A stretch of 9,546 nt of DNA from CAYMPH01 sp964392365 (GCA_964392365.1 CAYMPH010000031.1:1-9546), one strand, 5' to 3'; shown: positions 1-6,219, counted from the stretch's first letter. Numbers and translations are program-made. The notes: a model not told the origin generated them from the letters alone.

Positions 1-36
1 TTCATATTTAATTTATATTTACAGAAGAGGTTATTT

Positions 37-324
37 ATGCCGATGGCAAAAAGAACAATAAAATCAGGTACAATTACAGCTCAAGACTATTACAACGAGA
101 GATTTTTGAGGATTGAAGTTGAGATTAAACATCTGTACGAAATAATAAAACTTGGCTTTGCGGAAACTAATCGTAGATTCGAGGATATGAATAAACGTTT
201 TGATGATATGAATATCCGTATTGACGCGCAGACAAAGAGGATGGATAATTTCATGATATGGTCTTTCGGTGTTACCCTTACCTGTACAGGTCTAATCATT
301 GCTGCAATGAAATTCTGGAGATAG
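37..324 (+). CDS. Small coiled-coil protein with a C-terminal membrane anchor
   Basis: Function is not recognised. The 95-residue product has a basic N-terminus, then a predicted helix with a heptad pattern (FEDMNKR 48-54, FDDMNIR 55-61, IDAQTKR 62-68). It ends in a hydrophobic segment at about 74-92 that looks like a single membrane helix, with the short tail KFWR. This coiled-coil plus tail-anchor layout recalls Borrelia Bdr-like, XhlA-like and DUF1640-like small proteins, but only in architecture. The DNA shows a 21-nt period, with GATATGAATA at 184-193 and again at 205-214, so the heptads probably grew by small duplications. Start ATG 37 follows AGAAGAGG (23-30) with a 6-nt spacer; ATG 43 in the same frame is possible. 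The gene faces the end of the leftward operon and appears unrelated to it. No clear terminator follows it. Confidence 0.75.
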   Translation: MPMAKRTIKSGTITAQDYYNERFLRIEVEIKHLYEIIKLGFAETNRRFEDMNKRFDDMNIRIDAQTKRMDNFMIWSFGVTLTCTGLIIAAMKFWR

Positions 325-412
325 ATTTATTCCCCGCTTGTGATCATTCCGTTTTGCTTTCAGGAACTTTATCAGATCAATCAAGCCATATTTTTTTTAA
401 TTTGAATATATA

Positions 413-422
413 GCTCTGACCC
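413..422. repeat. GCTCTGACCC motif, solo copy of a dispersed repeat
   Basis: The ten bases GCTCTGACCC recur at 6209-6218, and as the complement (GGGTCAGAGC) at 8086-8095. All three copies lie between genes. The core resembles the end sequence of REP/MITE-like elements that I associate with IS200-type (RAYT) transposases. That family link is from memory, and no transposase is in the window. Confidence 0.5.
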
Positions 423-428
423 AGTAAA

Positions 429-460
429 ATAGAACAAGGGGTTGCAACCCCTTGTTCTAT
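429..460 (-). terminator. Perfect 32-bp palindrome, likely terminator of the leftward operon
   Basis: Positions 429-460 equal their own reverse complement over all 32 bases. As RNA this folds into a stem of about 14 bp around a TGCA loop. It begins 6 bp beyond the stop codon of the SDR gene. Read leftward the hairpin is followed by ATTTTA, a short U-rich tail; read rightward there is no U tail. Termination of the leftward operon is therefore the best reading. The tail is weak and a dispersed-repeat motif lies only 6 bp away, so the palindrome could instead be part of a REP-like element reused as a terminator. Confidence 0.65.
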
Positions 461-466
461 ATAAGT

Positions 467-1231
467 CTACGCCAGCTGACCGCCGTCGCAGGCAATGTAA
501 ATACCAGTTGTAAAAGAAGACGCGTCTGATGCCAGAAAAAGAACAGTGCCAGCCATCTCTTCCGGAACAGCATGCCGGTGCATTGGAATTGCGTTTATAG
601 CATAATTGTATATATCCTTATTTCCTATAAGAGCTTGAGAAAATTTTGTTTCTGTCAGTCCGGGGAGCAGGGCATTTACACGGATTTTCTGTGTTGCAAG
701 CTCCTTGGCAAATGCTTTTGTCATATGAATCAGCGCTGCTTTTGAAATTGAATATATCCCCTGGAATGGTCCGGGGGAAACGCCTACAACTGAAGCAACG
801 TTTATAATAGAGCCGCCGCCTGAATCAAGCATAAGCTTTACTCCTTCCTGGATCATGAAAAACGGCCCTTTAAGATTCACATCAAAAGTTTTATCCCAGA
901 CGCCTTCATCTGCTTTCATTAAATCGCCGAAGTATGGATTTGTTGCTGCATTATTAACAAGGATATTCAGCTTTCCTGTCTTTTCGCGCACCTGTGCAAA
1001 CAGAGATTTAATATCATCTGATTTTCCTATATTTGCTGCAATACAGATGGCGCTTCCTCCACGCTCGGTTATTTTTTTCTCTACAGCCTGCAATGCGTCT
1101 AATTTCCGTGATACAAGTATAACCTTTGCGCCGTAATCTGCCAGGGTGATTGCTATTGCCTCGCCGATTCCGCGGCTTGCTCCTGTGACAAGAGCGACTT
1201 TATCTTTAAGATCAAAATTTACTTTATTCAT
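467..1231 (-). CDS. SDR-family oxidoreductase (3-oxoacyl or hydroxyacyl-CoA type)
   Basis: A classical short-chain dehydrogenase/reductase of 254 residues, the usual length. The cofactor loop TGASRGIG is at 16-23, NNAA at 93-96, N119 in DVNLKG, catalytic S147, and Y160-x3-K164. After the second strand the sequence is VSRK (40-43) with no acidic residue, which favours NADP(H). The PGLTETKF stretch (190-197) and the C-terminal TTGIYIACDGGQLA are typical of this class. It is the last gene of the operon, 14 bp after the hydroxyacyl-CoA dehydrogenase gene, with SD AAGGAG at 1240-1245 and an 8-nt spacer. By analogy with LvaD of the levulinate operon it may interconvert a 4-oxo and a 4-hydroxyacyl-CoA; acting on 3-hydroxyacyl-CoA is an alternative. 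The fold is certain, the substrate is inferred. Confidence 0.93.
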   Translation of the reverse strand: MNKVNFDLKDKVALVTGASRGIGEAIAITLADYGAKVILVSRKLDALQAVEKKITERGGSAICIAANIGKSDDIKSLFAQVREKTGKLNILVNNAATNPYFGDLMKADEGVWDKTFDVNLKGPFFMIQEGVKLMLDSGGGSIINVASVVGVSPGPFQGIYSISKAALIHMTKAFAKELATQKIRVNALLPGLTETKFSQALIGNKDIYNYAINAIPMHRHAVPEEMAGTVLFLASDASSFTTGIYIACDGGQLA

Positions 1232-1245
1232 GATATTTTCTCCTT

Positions 1246-2160
1246 TTAATAGTTTACTATTTTATTCAGAAAATCCGGCTTCATAAATGCAGGCTTCGGA
1301 TATTCGTAAAAGCCTTTGCCTGATTTTTTGCCGAGAAGACCTTTGTCCACATACTTTCTCAAAAGTTCAGCATTCTTTCTTCCCTGATGGTCATTCAGCT
1401 TTTCAGCCCAGTATTCTGTTACGCTGAGAACAGTATCAATTCCGATGCTGTCCATTATTCCGAACGGGCCGAACATCATATGAGTGACGCCCATCCATGC
1501 TCTGTCAATATCTTCGATTGATGCGACATTCTTGCTTGCAATTGTCAGTGCAGATGTGAATACAGCGCCTATCATAAAATTGAAAACATATCCTGAATGT
1601 TCCTTCTCCATCATGATAGGGTACTGTCCTGCTTTTTCAGCGAATTCTTTCACGAGCTGTATTGTTTCTTTAGATGTGCCCGGGTGCGGCATGATATCAA
1701 CAATATTTGTCATGCTTACATCATGGAAATGAAGCGCGATAAATTTTTCAGGCCTTCCGGTGGCTTCAGCTATCATTGACGGCAGAAGCGTTGATGTGTT
1801 GGTTGTGAATATTGTTCTTTCAGGGCAAAGTTTGTTAAACTGGGAAAATATTTTTACTTTCAGATCTGGTTTTTCAGGTACAGACTCGCTTACTATGTCT
1901 GCATCTTTTGCTGCAAGAACAGGGTCAGTGGTTGTTGTTATGCGTTTCAGGGCAGCATCAGCCTGCTCCTGTGTTGCTTTCTTCCATGTAACCATGCCGC
2001 CCATGATTTTCGGTATTCTTATCATGGCTTTTTTAAGAGCTTCTTCGCTTATGTCGTAGATGACTACATCAAATCCTGCAAGAGAAAACGGAACACTTAT
2101 CTGCTGGCCCATTGTGCCTGCACCAAGCATAAGAACTTTTTTAATTTCATTTACATTCAT
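1246..2160 (-). CDS. 3-hydroxyacyl-CoA dehydrogenase family protein with an altered active site
   Basis: A 304-residue NAD-dependent 3-hydroxyacyl-CoA dehydrogenase homologue with both domains present. Rossmann motif GAGTMG is at 13-18 with D36 ending the second strand, as expected for NAD. Next come ESVPEK (92-97), NTSTL (121-125), GYVFN (190-194), GPFGIMDSIGID (231-242) and the closing GKKSGKGFYEY (277-287). The catalytic block is unusual. Classical enzymes read HF-x-NP followed by LVE; here it is HFHDVSMTNIVD (144-155). The His is kept, the Asn-Pro is lost, one residue is missing and the catalytic Glu aligns with Asp155. The expected reaction is oxidation of 3-hydroxyacyl-CoA to 3-ketoacyl-CoA. 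The gene follows the kinase by 14 bp, with SD AAGGAG at 2168-2173 and a 7-nt spacer. Confidence 0.92.
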   Translation of the reverse strand: MNVNEIKKVLMLGAGTMGQQISVPFSLAGFDVVIYDISEEALKKAMIRIPKIMGGMVTWKKATQEQADAALKRITTTTDPVLAAKDADIVSESVPEKPDLKVKIFSQFNKLCPERTIFTTNTSTLLPSMIAEATGRPEKFIALHFHDVSMTNIVDIMPHPGTSKETIQLVKEFAEKAGQYPIMMEKEHSGYVFNFMIGAVFTSALTIASKNVASIEDIDRAWMGVTHMMFGPFGIMDSIGIDTVLSVTEYWAEKLNDHQGRKNAELLRKYVDKGLLGKKSGKGFYEYPKPAFMKPDFLNKIVNY

Positions 2161-2174
2161 GTATACACTCCTTT

Positions 2175-3254
2175 TTATAAGTCTGATTTTAAAATAACAT
2201 TAAAAGCTGTTGTCTCGAGAATTTTAATCGCGAAAATAAGCATTTTAAATCTCTCGTCTTTTGTCTGACCGTTATAATATCTGTAATAAATCTGCTGGGC
2301 AATAACTGCCAGGCGGAAAAGGCCGAAACAGTAATAGAAATCAAAATTTTTAATCCTGATACCCATGAGCTCGCCGTACATGTCCACCTGCTGCTTTCTT
2401 GTTAGCATTCCATCAACGTTGGTAGGCATCTGGCGTAAAGGCTGCATTGCAGCAGGATCATCTTTTTCCACCCAGTATGCAAGAGACGCTCCGAGATCCA
2501 TTAGAGGATCACCAAGTGTTGCCATCTCCCAGTCAAGTATGCCGATAATTTTTGTAGGATTGGATAAATCAAGAACTGCATTGTCAAATTTGTAGTCATT
2601 GTGAATAATCCCGATTTTACCTGATTCTCCTGGCATCTTGTCATGAAGCCACTGCATTATTTTTTCAAATGTCGGTGCATCCGGGGTTCTTGCATCATTG
2701 TATCGTCCGCTCCATCCTTCAACCTGGCGTTTGACATAGCCTTCCGGTTTGCCGAAATCAGCCAGACCCGCCTTTGTGTAATCAACAGAGTGAAGACTGC
2801 ATAAGACTGAAATTAAATTTCCGCTCAGTGTTTTTGCCTCATCTTTAGTTAAAGTGATTCCGGCAGGAAGATCTTTCCGTAAAATTATTCCTTTGATTCT
2901 CTCCATTACATAAAAGGGACATCCCATTATGCTTTCATCTTCTGTATATATTAAAGGTTCAGGACAATATGGGAATACAGGCTTTAATGCTTTCAGTATT
3001 TTGTATTCTCTTGACATGTCATGAGCAGTTTTGGCTTTTTTCCCGAATGGCGGTCTACGCAGTATCATCTCCCTGTCTCCGGATTTAACAAGATAGGTAA
3101 GATTTGAAAAACCGCTTGGAAACTGTTTAATTTCAAGCTCGCCTTTAATATCCGGCAGATTCGCTTTCAGAAAATCGTAGATGATGGCTTTATCAAGACC
3201 CTCTCCTTCGCGTGTTGCTGTTGGTTCGTCAGTAATGATATCCCGTGATGACAT
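2175..3254 (-). CDS. APH-family acyl-CoA kinase (ACAD10/11 N-domain or LvaA type)
   Basis: A 359-residue aminoglycoside-phosphotransferase-fold kinase, probably not a resistance gene. The glycine-rich region is FPSGFSNLTYLV (45-56), and MILRRPP (63-69) marks the strand that normally holds the ATP lysine. The catalytic loop is IIHNDYKFDN (216-225) with H218, D220 and N225. The metal-binding loop is DWEMATLGDPLMDLG (241-255). The DWE-TLGDPLMDLG signature is the one I associate with mammalian ACAD10/ACAD11 kinase domains and with LvaA, which phosphorylate 4-hydroxyacyl-CoA. The neighbouring dehydrogenase is of the ACAD10/11 type, which supports this. AAGGAGG (3260-3266) lies 5 nt before ATG 3254 and overlaps the stop codon of the TetR gene, suggesting translational coupling. 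Family is confident; exact substrate is inferred. Confidence 0.92.
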   Translation of the reverse strand: MSSRDIITDEPTATREGEGLDKAIIYDFLKANLPDIKGELEIKQFPSGFSNLTYLVKSGDREMILRRPPFGKKAKTAHDMSREYKILKALKPVFPYCPEPLIYTEDESIMGCPFYVMERIKGIILRKDLPAGITLTKDEAKTLSGNLISVLCSLHSVDYTKAGLADFGKPEGYVKRQVEGWSGRYNDARTPDAPTFEKIMQWLHDKMPGESGKIGIIHNDYKFDNAVLDLSNPTKIIGILDWEMATLGDPLMDLGASLAYWVEKDDPAAMQPLRQMPTNVDGMLTRKQQVDMYGELMGIRIKNFDFYYCFGLFRLAVIAQQIYYRYYNGQTKDERFKMLIFAIKILETTAFNVILKSDL

Positions 3255-3265
3255 TGTTTCCTCCT

Positions 3266-3952
3266 TTAAGATTTGATATATGACTCGATAAATTCAATAA
3301 TAAATGATGCGTACTGGTCAGCTGTTACTTTTCTTTTTGTGTACTTCCATCTTTTAAGATACCAGTCCTGCAGCATCGCTTTTATCATGGAAGCTGTCAG
3401 AAGCGGATCTTTTGAAAGATATATTCCGGATTTAATTCCATCTTTTAAAATATCGATGAATATTTTTTCTGTATACAGCTCGCTTTCCATCGGTATTTTT
3501 CTGTCCTCTTTCTTAAGATTTTTTGTTTCCATATATAGAAAATAAAACCATTGAGGCATCATCTCGCTCAGATATACATGTATCATAACAGCTTTCCTGA
3601 GCCTCAGATCCGGATCTGTTTCTCCCTCAATCTGTTTGATCAGAATGTTTGTAATCAGATGCATCCCATTGAGATGGATGATTTTAAAAAGTTCATCTTT
3701 GCTCATAAAGTAATTATAGAGGGCGCCCATGCTGAGTTTTGATTCGCGGCTCAGATCCCGGAGTGTCATGGACTGAAAACCCATTTCAATGCTCAGCCTG
3801 AGCGTCGTGTTTAAAATGTTCACGAGGTTTTTAACTGCAACTCCCTCTTTTTTAATTTTGATGGTTTCGCGGTTGCTGAGATAAAAATCCCGGCATATAT
3901 CTTCAATTGATACATTTGTATCTTTGCTGAATTTCGCGAATGTCAGTTCCAT
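3266..3952 (-). CDS. TetR/AcrR-family transcriptional regulator with an N-terminal extension
   Basis: The helix-turn-helix is plain: MTLRDLSRESKLSMGALYNYF, about residues 62-82 from the chosen start, followed by SKDELF. The C-terminal half is helical and divergent, as expected for a ligand-binding domain. About 40 residues precede the normal start of a TetR domain and do not match the basic TetR plan. Start: ATG 3964 has no ribosome site, while ATG 3952, four codons on, has GGAG (3958-3961) with a 5-nt spacer, so 3952 is preferred (228 residues, against 232). The gene follows the dehydrogenase by a few bases and precedes the kinase by 11 bp. A regulator inside a beta-oxidation-type operon is most simply a repressor released by an acyl-CoA. 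A candidate operator is the 6018-6047 palindrome. Confidence 0.9.
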   Translation of the reverse strand: MELTFAKFSKDTNVSIEDICRDFYLSNRETIKIKKEGVAVKNLVNILNTTLRLSIEMGFQSMTLRDLSRESKLSMGALYNYFMSKDELFKIIHLNGMHLITNILIKQIEGETDPDLRLRKAVMIHVYLSEMMPQWFYFLYMETKNLKKEDRKIPMESELYTEKIFIDILKDGIKSGIYLSKDPLLTASMIKAMLQDWYLKRWKYTKRKVTADQYASFIIEFIESYIKS

Positions 3953-3969
3953 CTTCTCTCCCATTTATA

Positions 3970-5163
3970 CTACGCGTATTTCCTAAGAAATCTTTTTGCA
4001 AGTGAACTCTTGTGAACTTCATCTGCTCCGTCATATATACGTGCAGCGCGTTCGTGCCTGAAAAAATATGCAAGTATTGTATCATCAGTCATTCCAAGTC
4101 CGCCGTGAACCTGTAGAGCCCGGTCAACAACAGTCTGCATAGTATTTGCCACAACATATTTTATCATTGATACATCGTCTCTTGCTTCTTTTGCGCCTAC
4201 TGTGTCTATTCTCCACGCAGCATATAGAGTCATCAGACGCGCTGCCTGAATTTCTGCTGCGGACTCAGCAACCCATCCCTGGATAATCTGTTTAGATGCG
4301 AGGGTCTTGCCGTCAGGAGAAATCTTTCTGTAATTGGCGCGCTTGCACATAAGTTCAAATGCCCTGTTGCATATTCCGAGCCATCTCATGCAGTGGTGTA
4401 TACGTCCTGGTCCGAGTCTGTCCTGTGCAAGAACAAATCCCGATCCTTCTTTGCCGAGAAGATTTGCCTGAGGCACGCGGCATGACTGAAGAAGTATTTC
4501 CCCGTGGCTTGCATAATCGCTGCCGGAGTGTCCCATTACAGGAATGTTGCGGACAAGGTTGAATCCGGGATTATCTGTTGGTACGATAATCATGCTGGCC
4601 TGCAGGTGTACCGGAGCAGTGGGATCTGTAACTGCCATTACTATGCAGAACTTTGAACCGTCAGCGCTTGATGTGTACCATTTATGTCCGTTGATTATAT
4701 AATCGCTTCCGTCTTTAACTGCAGTTGTTTCCATCATAACAGGGTTCGAACCCGGCATGTCTACTTCGGTCATTCCGAAACAGCTTCGTATGTCTCCTGC
4801 AGCTAACGGCTTTAAGTATTTCTTTTTCTGTTCTTCAGTTCCGTGAAGATGCAGTATTTCAATATTCCCGGCGTCAGGAGCCTGGCATCCGAAAACATAG
4901 TGGCCTGTGGGAGTTCTTCCCAGTGCTTCGGAAACAAGGCCATGGTCAACCATTGAAAGTCCCATTCCTCCAAGATCAACCGGAATATTCGGGCCCCAAA
5001 GTTCCATTTTCTTTACCATTTTTCTTTTCTCGGCAAGTGCAGGAACAAGGTCCCTGAATTCAGTGTTGAGATATTCATGTTCAAGAGGGATCAGCTCCTT
5101 ATCAACAAATTCATTGATCATTCCAAGCACAACCTTCATCTTATCTGATATTTCAAAATTCAT
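3970..5163 (-). CDS. Acyl-CoA dehydrogenase of the ACAD10/ACAD11 (LvaC-like) group
   Basis: A full-length 397-residue flavin acyl-CoA dehydrogenase. The N-terminal helical domain contains NIPVDLGGMGLS (59-70). The middle FAD-binding strand region carries FGMTEVD (129-135) and YIINGHKWYTSS (155-166). The C-terminal domain carries LGPGRIHHCMR (250-260), QVHGGLGMTDDT (351-362) and YDGADEVH (377-384). The LGPGRIHHCMR block and the DGADEVH ending are hallmarks of the ACAD10/11 subgroup; D378 sits where the catalytic Glu lies in medium-chain enzymes. In characterised relatives the enzyme handles a 4-phosphoacyl-CoA made by the partner kinase. Here the kinase is a separate protein two genes downstream. 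SD AAGGAGG (5169-5175) lies 5 nt before ATG 5163. Oxidative dehydrogenation feeding the divergent ETF, or redox-neutral phosphate elimination, are both possible. Confidence 0.94.
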   Translation of the reverse strand: MNFEISDKMKVVLGMINEFVDKELIPLEHEYLNTEFRDLVPALAEKRKMVKKMELWGPNIPVDLGGMGLSMVDHGLVSEALGRTPTGHYVFGCQAPDAGNIEILHLHGTEEQKKKYLKPLAAGDIRSCFGMTEVDMPGSNPVMMETTAVKDGSDYIINGHKWYTSSADGSKFCIVMAVTDPTAPVHLQASMIIVPTDNPGFNLVRNIPVMGHSGSDYASHGEILLQSCRVPQANLLGKEGSGFVLAQDRLGPGRIHHCMRWLGICNRAFELMCKRANYRKISPDGKTLASKQIIQGWVAESAAEIQAARLMTLYAAWRIDTVGAKEARDDVSMIKYVVANTMQTVVDRALQVHGGLGMTDDTILAYFFRHERAARIYDGADEVHKSSLAKRFLRKYA

Positions 5164-5209
5164 TTGAGCCTCCTTTTTTCCCTGTCCTGTCTGATATTTA
5201 GGCAGAGTA

Positions 5210-5920
5210 TTATCTGTAAGTAATTATATTCTTTCCACCTGCAAGTTCCAGGTGCGAATATTCGTTAAAAGTTGAGAGCATTATTCTATCTGATGTATAT
5301 TTGAATCTTGTAATCGACGTGTTTGCAACTTCGTCTCTGATCAGCATTGTTTTGCTGTTATTTAAAGAAAGAACCTTCATCACTGCAGTTGAGATCGGAC
5401 CGCCGGATGTAAATACTCCTATAGTTTTGCCGCTCGGGTAATTTTTCATAATATCATCAAGAAATCCGTAAACGCCTGATGTAAATTCCTCCCAGGTTGC
5501 AGTGCCTTTCATATCGTATTTTCCGGAGCACCACATATTCATCACTTCTGAGAATATTATATGGAAGGATTTTTTATCAGATAGAAGATTGCCGTAATAT
5601 TCTTTCAGATGAGGTTTTTCAATGAGCAGTACAGGGCTTAATATGGAAAAAATTACTTCAGTATCATATTCGTTGAGTCTTGTGTCATATTTAATCTCAG
5701 GTACCGGAGTATTGTTTGAATTTGATTTCGATATAAAACCGTCAGCAGTATCTTTATGGCGGACAAGGGTACCTGAATATATTTCGTCGAACTGCATATT
5801 TATGTTATGCAGGTGCTCGCCGAGGATTGCAGCCTGTTTCATTCCGGTTTCGGAAAGCTTGTCGTAGTTTCCTTTTCCGAATGATCCCTGTGCGTGTCTT
5901 ATCAATAATAGAGTACTCAT
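5210..5920 (-). CDS. Histidine-phosphatase (phosphoglycerate-mutase) family protein lacking the second His
   Basis: A 236-residue protein of the branch-1 histidine phosphatase superfamily, first gene of the operon. Numbering from ATG 5920, the phosphate pocket is RHAQ (8-11, with H9 the nucleophile position), R54 in GTLVRH, and E94 in RLNEYD. The second active-site histidine, usually in a VSHGG-type strand, is replaced: the strand reads VFTSGGPIS (169-177) with Ser172 in its place. I have seen SGGPI endings in related proteins beside APH kinase and acyl-CoA dehydrogenase genes, so this may be a family trait. Start: ATG 5944 in frame would add MLYLLDKK but has no ribosome site and lies in the promoter area. 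ATG 5920 puts RHAQ at the normal place, with only a weak GGA upstream. The next gene begins 46 bp on. Confidence 0.85.
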   Translation of the reverse strand: MSTLLLIRHAQGSFGKGNYDKLSETGMKQAAILGEHLHNINMQFDEIYSGTLVRHKDTADGFISKSNSNNTPVPEIKYDTRLNEYDTEVIFSILSPVLLIEKPHLKEYYGNLLSDKKSFHIIFSEVMNMWCSGKYDMKGTATWEEFTSGVYGFLDDIMKNYPSGKTIGVFTSGGPISTAVMKVLSLNNSKTMLIRDEVANTSITRFKYTSDRIMLSTFNEYSHLELAGGKNIITYR

Positions 5921-5957
5921 TTTTTTATCCAATAAATATAACATAATATATACCGCG

Positions 5958-6008
5958 AAAAAGTCAAGAAAAAAATGAGCGAATGCTCGCTTTTTTTCTT
6001 GACTTTTT
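5958..6008. repeat. Long inverted repeat with 18-bp perfect arms
   Basis: Arms 5958-5975 and 5991-6008 are perfect complements (18 bp), with an inner GAGC/GCTC pairing (5977-5980 with 5985-5988) around a GAAT loop. As RNA it is a strong hairpin with a run of U on the 3' side in either direction, so it looks like a bidirectional terminator. Each arm also contains TTGACT, pointing outward (5962-5967 leftward, 5999-6004 rightward), which could be a -35 box. Facing the leftward start, TATGTT (5940-5945) sits 16 bp away as a weak -10. Lying upstream of both divergent genes, it is either a leader attenuator or a divergent promoter module. Confidence 0.55.
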
Positions 6009-6017
6009 ATTCAGATG

Positions 6018-6047
6018 AATGTTTATTTGATATATAAAATAAACATT
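6018..6047. promoter_or_regulatory. Near-perfect 30-bp palindrome, candidate TetR operator
   Basis: AATGTTTATTT (6018-6028) pairs exactly with AAATAAACATT (6037-6047). The centre also pairs, except for G6029 against A6036, so 14 of 15 base pairs of a 30-bp palindrome match. It lies between the divergent operons, and the leftward operon encodes a TetR-family protein, whose family binds such dyads. Size and the AATG/CATT ends resemble operators of acyl-CoA-responsive TetR repressors such as Bacillus FadR. That the operon's own regulator binds here is inferred. Confidence 0.6.
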
Positions 6048-6117
6048 GAAAATAACCATTTAAACAGGAAAATATTTATTGTCTGATAAGCCTCAAAGTT
6101 AAAATTTATAAGGATAA

Positions 6118-6147
6118 TTTTCCGGAGTGCGGCTTAAAACCGGAAAA
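6118..6147. repeat. 8-bp stem-loop next to the repeat element
   Basis: TTTTCCGG (6118-6125) and CCGGAAAA (6140-6147) pair perfectly around a 14-nt loop. The structure ends 2 bp before the 70-bp element that starts at 6150, so it may belong to that element or be a weak transcription barrier. No T run follows, so an intrinsic terminator is unlikely. Confidence 0.4.
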
Positions 6148-6149
6148 CA

Positions 6150-6219
6150 GGGGCCAGAGCACCAATATTAACTGTGTATATTTCAGAATGTGTATATAAT
6201 AAACCAGGGCTCTGACCCC
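6150..6219. mobile_element. 70-bp REP/MITE-like element with 11-bp terminal inverted repeats
   Basis: The left end GGGGCCAGAGC (6150-6160) and right end GCTCTGACCCC (6209-6219) are inverted repeats with one mismatch in 11. Inside is a 9-bp direct repeat TGTGTATAT at 6173-6181 and 6189-6197. The right-end core recurs at 413-422 and 8085-8095. There is no coding capacity, so any movement would depend on a transposase elsewhere. It also carries a perfect TATAAT (6195-6200) aimed at etfB, though with only CTGTGT (6172-6177) as a -35, so it could supply a promoter. Confidence 0.5.

Noticed and set aside
855..1136. Open frame antisense to the SDR gene
   Set aside because: The opposite strand carries a full set of SDR motifs; the antisense product has no recognisable domain and no ribosome site.
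1760..2059. Open frame antisense to the hydroxyacyl-CoA dehydrogenase gene
   Set aside because: It mirrors the codon pattern of the real gene and shows no family motif.
2175..3254. Aminoglycoside resistance phosphotransferase
   Set aside because: The fold is shared, but the metal-loop signature and the operon context match acyl-CoA kinases of the ACAD10/LvaA type.
3903..4085. Leftward open frame across the dehydrogenase/TetR junction
   Set aside because: It overlaps two well-supported genes in another frame and has no ribosome site or similarity.
5921..5944. Upstream in-frame ATG for the phosphatase-like gene
   Set aside because: There is no ribosome site, it would add a non-conserved 8-residue tail before the RHAQ strand, and it overlaps possible promoter sequence. 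It remains possible.
6016..6087. Short open frame starting at ATG 6016
   Set aside because: It spans the palindrome, is only 23 codons long and has no ribosome site.
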